DNA of 64,000 bases. Origin: Corydoras sp. C115. Lineage: Eukaryota > Chordata > Actinopteri > Siluriformes > Callichthyidae. This document shows, piece after piece, positions 58,701 to 64,000 of the stretch. Location: assembly GCA_019802505.1 (NCBI GenBank), contig JAFMOC010000154.1, positions 584,501 through 648,500 of the forward strand. Reading direction: 5' to 3'. Numbering within the stretch: the first letter of the stretch is position 1; each line of letters opens with the position of its first letter. The translations under genes were made by a program, and so were the position numbers. The notes beneath the pieces were generated by a model. That model worked only from the letters and a program-made list of their open reading frames with translations. It made no database searches and was not told the origin of the DNA.

Positions 58701-61700
58701 CTCCCATAACAACATGGGTGTAAAATTAAATATCAGCCATGCACTTTAGACAGTTGTATGCTTGTAAGTTTGTGGAAACAGTTTGGGGAAGGCCCTTTTT
58801 CTGCTCCATAAAGACATGAATTTAGTGTGGAAGAACCTGACTGACCCACGCAGATGCTTGAGCTCAACTCCATCAACGTGACTTTATAAATGAACCGAGG
58901 GTCAAAAATTCCCCCAATCTTGTAGAAACACTGTGTATGTTGGCGTCCCAATACTTTTGCCCTATTAGCTGCAGTTGGTGCCACTTCTTTTTATGCTTTA
59001 TTAGTAGTAGAGTACTTAAGCGTCTGGATGTTAGCCTGTGCAGAGATGTTTTATAATTTAAAAACCGTCTTATCTCCTTTTCTTTAATAACTGAATTAAT
59101 GAGCAACGTTTCGGCGCCTGGTGACAGGTCTTTTCGTGTCAGAGCCAACACTTTTCCTCTCCCTAATCTCTCTGTCTGAATAAATAAAAACTAAATTATT
59201 TCCAGAGCCACTCAGCCTGTGTGAAGTGACGGACTTGGTTTGTGGGTGAGTCCTTTGTGTCAGGAGCAGGTTATTATCTGCCTGCAGTGGGCTTTGGGGC
59301 TGCTATTTGGCTGCTCTGATGTGTTGTCGTGATGGTGCAGAACTTAAGGACTCTGGATGATAGAGGCCAAGCTCCAATAAAGGACATGAGAAAGCCCTCA
59401 CTCAGATCAAGAACATATTTCTATTCTACTGCGAGCTTAACAGTAATCCTGTGGGAATAGACTGAGATCGATCTATTGGACTTGGTGACCTTTAATGAAG
59501 ACGGGCAGTGGGGTGTGTGATGGGGGGGGGGGGGGATGATTTCAGAGTAATGTAGAGAACAGTGGTGAGTTTACCTGTTTATTGTTTGTCTGTTAAACGT
59601 TCATGTTTTATAGAATAGTTCAGACCGTTTGATTGAGTAGAGGAATTAAAAAATGCTGATGCAGAGAATAATTAAGCATGTGTCACTCCGCCCACTCTAC
59701 AGATGTTCTAAATGAAGAATGAAGACTGACACAGTGGGTGTCTGCTCTGTTCTAATGTTTAATCTTAAAAAAGATCACTAATGTAATTAAGGCTTATTAT
59801 AAGTTCTAATAATGATCCTAGTTCTTAATTACATCACTTCTCATCTCAGGTTCTAACGAGCTGCAGTGAGCTGTCTTAATGACAGTTCTATTCTTGTCTT
59901 TGTTAGCTGTCGGCATGGAGTTAGCTTGTTCTCCACAAATCAACATAAATCTGTCTTTCCTTTTTAAAAATGAGAAGTGTTCACCCCCATGAGAACCCTG
60001 TTATAGCTGCAGAGGAGGAACCAGTCGTGATGTCATAAAGCTCCTGTAGGTGTGAGGTGTAGGTGTCCTTATATTTTTGTCCATATACATCTCTGTTTTT
60101 TGGTTGGATTAATGTTGTTTTTTTATTGAACTTCTTTAAAACATGTCATATAGTTTGCATGCAGCCTTCTAAAGAGCTCTCCAAACTCTGAGCAAGTTAA
60201 AGAGCTCAGTCATTACTGCACAGCAGGTGCTGTTGGTTTTTGCTCTGATAAATGTTTCAGAGACGTTCCGACTCTGCGGGACACTTCATGTCTGACACAC
60301 GAGGTCCTTATTGGACTGATGAACAAAGATCCAAACACTGCAGCCGCTCTCACCCACAATTCTGCGAGTTATACATCACCCTGCTCAGTGAGTTTGAGTT
60401 TATAAAAACCTAAGTGTGTCCCACGAGCAGCTTAAGCTTTTGACCTTTTCTATTAAAAACCCATTAGTTTTAGAGACTTAGAAACACAAGCTCCGTTTTC
60501 TTAGAAATTAGAACAATTCTAATCTTATCATTAGTTTTATTTTATTGCTATTAGTTTAATGCATTATCCTCATTATATACTATATTTCACAATTCTTTGA
60601 TCTTTTCTTTAATATTATTCCATAGATGATGTGAGGAAACCGTGTGTGGTTTTACTTTTTGATTTAACTTATTATTATTATTATAGTAGTAGTAATTGTT
60701 GTAGTTGCTGTGTTTCTTATATTATGCTATCTGTGGACAGACTGGAGGCACAGTAATTAATGTTTTCAACAAAAAGCAGAGGCCATGGGTTTGACTCCTG
60801 CGCACGTCCGACATGGTTCACTCTGTGTGGGATTTTGCATGTTCTTTTCATGTCTGCATGGGATTTCTTGAAGAGCTTCACTTCCCTCTGACAGTCAGAC
60901 ACCATGGAGGTGGGTGAATGAAACAGACTAATGGGCTCCCTGGTGTGTGTGCTGTGAGAGTGTGTGTTCTAGTGATTAACAGGTGATCTGTTCAGTGAGT
61001 TTTAACTGCATTTTGATGCTCCAGCACACTTACAATCATTATTAGATTAGACAGACCGATTAGAAAATCAAGTATAATGACCTTGTGTGTGATGTAATTA
61101 ATTATAAGAACATTTGAAGCAGCAATAAGGTGTGATATATAGATAATGATGATGATTTAAGTGTATAACTACCAAACGGATTAAGAAAACCTAACTGAAT
61201 TACCTGACTTTCAATTAATTTTTATTATGAGACCAAAATCTGAATTTAATATTATGAAACTGAAAATTCAGTCATCATTCAGAACATCTGCACCCACTAA
61301 CAGCGAGCACATTACTCTTTGGAGGGTTCTGTTTGATGGCAGAGCGGTCCTGATGTGGTGTTTAAACGGAGTCATGTCAGATATGAGTAATACTCACTGT
61401 ACTCAAAGAGCATGTGGACGGTGTGAAAGGGAGCCCAGCAGATGGTGAACAGCAACACGATGGTGATCATCATCTTTACAGCACGTTTCTTCTTCCTTCA
61501 GATTAACAGCACAGAGAACAGACTCTAGTTCACCGAGCTGAAAGACTTTTATGTTTACACCACGTGAACAACATTGAGACACATTACACCTACAGGGCCT
61601 GTTTTGGACACATGCCATTTTCAAGTTGATCTTCCTTTAAAGCTATAACAGCATTTAAAGGGGCCTTCCCCAAAATGTTCCCACAAAGTATACAGCATAC

Positions 61701-63942
61701 ATGTCTACCAGCTTGATTTTATATTCCCGTGGTAATAGGACTGTATAAAACAAATATATATGATTCTCCTTTTGGCTTTTTTTTTTTGTCCTGCGTGAGG
61801 AAATCTGGTGGAAACTCGCAGCCATGAGGTGAACATGCAAATTCACAGCAAAATGGACCTGAGAATCAAACGTGGGACGTTTAACTTGGGAGGTGAAAGA
61901 GCTGACAGCTGTGCCGTTATTAAAAATACACTGAACCAGAGTAACTCTCTCCAGGGCACCTGCAGATCTTGTTGACCTCGGTGTGGTTGATGGTGTTGAG
62001 GATGGAGGCGTCTCCCACTCGTTTGCGGATCCACAGCTCGATGCTGATGCGTGTGTAAAGGAAGAGCATGGCAGCCAGAGGCAGCACAAACAGAGCCACC
62101 ATGATGAAGGCGGTGTAGATCTTACGCTGCAGTGCAGAGCTCCATAACTCCTGACAGCACACGTGGTGGTTCTCATACAGAAAGTCGTACTTCACCTGAG
62201 GAACAGAAGCGCAGAACGTGAGTGATTTCATCGTTTCCGAGCTGCTGTGCTGTTTAACGGTCCTGCTGTAGAGGTCCTATGGGAGGAGCTCTTTACCTGT
62301 GACAGCTCACTGACAGGTGATTTGTTTACAGGCCTTCACAGTTGGGTGCAGCGTAGCAGATCTACAGTCTGATATAGGATGCTTTTATATAAAATAATTT
62401 TTTTTTTCTTTTTTTTTTTTCGTAATTGCTTTTAAATGCCGTATTTAAAGCTGTAATACCATACAGCACATCCATCCCATATCTCACCTCCAACTGCTGT
62501 ACAAACAACATGGGTGATCCAACCATCACAGAGATCATCCACACCAGGCCTAAAGCACAAACACAGGAAGCTTAGTTACTGCCCTCGCATCCTACAGAAA
62601 TAGATTTGAGATAAATCTTAAAAATATAAAATAAAAATGATCCCAATTCATTAAAGAGCAGAAACATGGGTTTAACATGAACAATGTAGTGTCTGTAATT
62701 CAGCATTGGGACTGAGAGGCAGTGTGTTAACCTGAGTAACGTTACAGCTGTGGGTTCGGAGGGAGGGGGCACACCAATAAATCATAAATGAACTAAGTTA
62801 AAGTACACCAGCTGCAAGCCTGATGTGACCGCTGCAGCACAGGGCAACTTCACACCAGTCTCTGAAATCACGTGGGAATTAAAGGTGTAATTGGTTTAAC
62901 ACTTTTTGAGAGCCCTGCAGAAAATGTTTGGGAACTACAGAATTACAACACCACAGCTCACCCAGCATTTTGTAGGCACGTTTGGGTGTGTACTGCCTCT
63001 TCATTTTCAGAGGATGCACGATGCCCTGATATCGCTCCACTGCGATGCATGTCATGGTCAGGATTCCAGTCACAATCGCCATGGTCTGGACAAATGGAAC
63101 AGTTTTGCACACGAGCACGCCTACGAGTGGGAGAAAATGTATTCAACAGAAACAAACCCACAAGTCCACAGCATCTGATTACAGCACAGGCATGAAAATC
63201 CATAGAGTATGACTCCTACTACATATTAAACTCTGATTAGGTTCTGTAATGGAGAATCGAAGTGCGGGAGTCTGCCTTCTCATACGTAATGGGCTATCAG
63301 TGATTTGTATTTCTGTTTGAACTTTCTCTCTATTAAACTGTCCTGATGCCTCGGGGGATTGGCATTATCATTATAGGGATGTATGACAGGCTTTAGTGTT
63401 TAATACAAAAGCAAGAGTTTGTAAAGAAATGAAAAAAAAACACTGTTCACAAACAGTAAATGGGTCTTGAAAATATGGGGTACATATAATAGTAGTGTTT
63501 CAGACAGAAACCTAAACCATATGCTATACAGAAATGTATCTATATAATACGGCTCCAGATTTTGGAGTGTGTGTTTCAGGTGCTCACCTCCCAGCCACTG
63601 GGATGAAATGTTTTGCAGAAGAGTGAAGGGGATGCAGAAGAAGGTGATTAGCAGGTCGCTGATGGCCAGAGAGCAGATGAAGACGCTGGTGGCACTCTGA
63701 GTCGAGCCTTTCCTCACCACCACGCACACCACCAGACTGTTACCAACAAGTGCCAGCACAAAGATGAGCGTGTACATGAGCACAAACGTGGCCTTGGCAC
63801 CGGGGGGCAGCTCAGGCACATAGACCAGCGGTTGGATATTGTAAGTATGGATGAACTCCTGGCGAGTCAGGTTGTAATATTGCAGCAGCTCCTGGAGGAC
63901 TTCTGGTGTAATCTTCATTGTAGGGATTTCTATAGATGTCAT
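55523..63942 (-). CDS. qrfpr: QRFP receptor (GPR103)-family peptide GPCR, six exons
   Basis: Class A rhodopsin-like receptor for RFamide peptides (26RFa/43RFa), plasma membrane, expected Gq/Gi coupling. Exons in transcript order: 63942-63588, 63120-62962, 62549-62488, 62195-61960, 61495-61398, 55782-55523; together 1170 nt, 389 residues plus stop. N-terminus NLTRQEFIHTYNIQPLVY matches the family (NLTREQF...RPLVY); TM2 SLAISDLLITFFCIP; WLGG in ECL1; C123 in TM3 and ERY at 147-149; ECL2 with CC at 205-206; TM5 FVLPL; TM6 FTICWAPFH; TM7 NPIVY at 333-337. N-glycosylation sequons at N24 and N111. The start at 63942 is chosen as the first ATG; a second in-frame ATG at 63918 aligns better with the short human N-terminus. 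Which teleost qrfpr paralogue this is cannot be told. Confidence 0.93.
55783..61397 (-). other. qrfpr-like last intron, 5.6 kb
   Basis: No coding exon recognised on either strand. It holds an old MITE-like element (58638-58968) and an unassigned repeat-like stretch (about 57535-57800), plus a G run near 59522-59535. All other qrfpr introns in the window are under 2 kb. Confidence 0.6.
58638..58968. mobile_element. Old MITE-like element in qrfpr-like intron
   Basis: Left end aacaatattgggacacacct and right end ggcgtcccaatacttttgcc form an inverted TATTGGGAC. Interior aagaacctgactgacccacg and cttgagctcaactccatcaa recall a common fish DNA-transposon-derived repeat. Small pieces of a shared ggggaaggccctt motif also occur near 8011, 33488 and 61658. 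Confidence 0.6.
63588..63942 (-). CDS. qrfpr: qrfpr-like exon 1: N-terminus, TM1, TM2
   Basis: 118 codons plus one base. It carries the family-specific extracellular stretch ITPEVLQELLQYYNLTRQEF, TM1 with GNSL, TM2 with LAISDLL, and ends in WLG|G before a GTGAGC donor. The upstream frame stays open to a TTG but no earlier ATG is present within it. Confidence 0.93.
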
Positions 63943-64000
63943 CTTGCTTCCTTTAACAAAAGTCAAATTTATAGTTTTCTGTCATTCTCACACGCTGCAC

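Overview
The window is nuclear DNA from a vertebrate, almost certainly a teleost fish. It holds two complete, multi-exon, intron-rich protein genes and one gene cut by the left edge. There are canonical GT-AG introns throughout, abundant (TG)n/(CA)n microsatellites and large intronic minisatellites. There are also many copies of a tRNA-derived SINE that resembles the Mermaid-type SINEs known from catfishes. An ostariophysan fish is a reasonable guess, but the species cannot be fixed from this sequence.

Region 1 (about 760-28293, + strand) is the BK calcium- and voltage-activated potassium channel alpha subunit (Slo1, kcnma1). It starts in the middle of the gene: the first exon(s), with the N-terminus and most of S0, lie upstream of the window. 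Twenty-six exons run from the S0-S1 linker through S1-S6, the TVGYGD pore, RCK1, RCK2, the calcium bowl and a C-terminus ending in a stop. All phases join in frame (3096 nt, 1031 codons plus stop, without cassettes). The alternative-splicing equipment is complete and explicit: a mutually exclusive exon pair at the S6/RCK1 junction, three interchangeable cassettes between RCK1 and RCK2 (a 9-nt microexon, a STREX-like exon and a 33-nt exon), an 84-nt cassette before the calcium bowl, and a possible alternative 3' end.

Region 2 (28294-32431) is intergenic: repeats, a GC-rich minisatellite, two SINEs, then a GC-rich promoter-like stretch with an NRF-1-like palindrome.

Region 3 (32432-52384, + strand) is polr3a, the largest catalytic subunit of RNA polymerase III. 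All 31 exons were placed. They total 4173 nt, that is 1390 residues plus stop, the same length as my memory of the human protein, with zinc ligands and catalytic aspartates at the same residue numbers. Its introns carry several large tandem repeats (G-rich, TTCCTGTAG-type, TC-rich, CGTCCTC-type, CATACAGCAC-type).

Region 4 (52385-55522) is a convergent intergenic spacer. Region 5 (55523-63942, - strand) is a complete six-exon class A peptide GPCR of the QRFP receptor (GPR103) family, 389 residues, with a 5.6-kb last intron.

The genes are not an operon. The shared theme is repeat biology: Pol III-type SINEs lie in and around the gene for Pol III's own catalytic subunit, several sit within about 20-60 bases of splice donors, and a dispersed stem-loop repeat of about 0.3-0.55 kb that I cannot assign occurs six times. 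No CRISPR, phage or bacterial feature is present.
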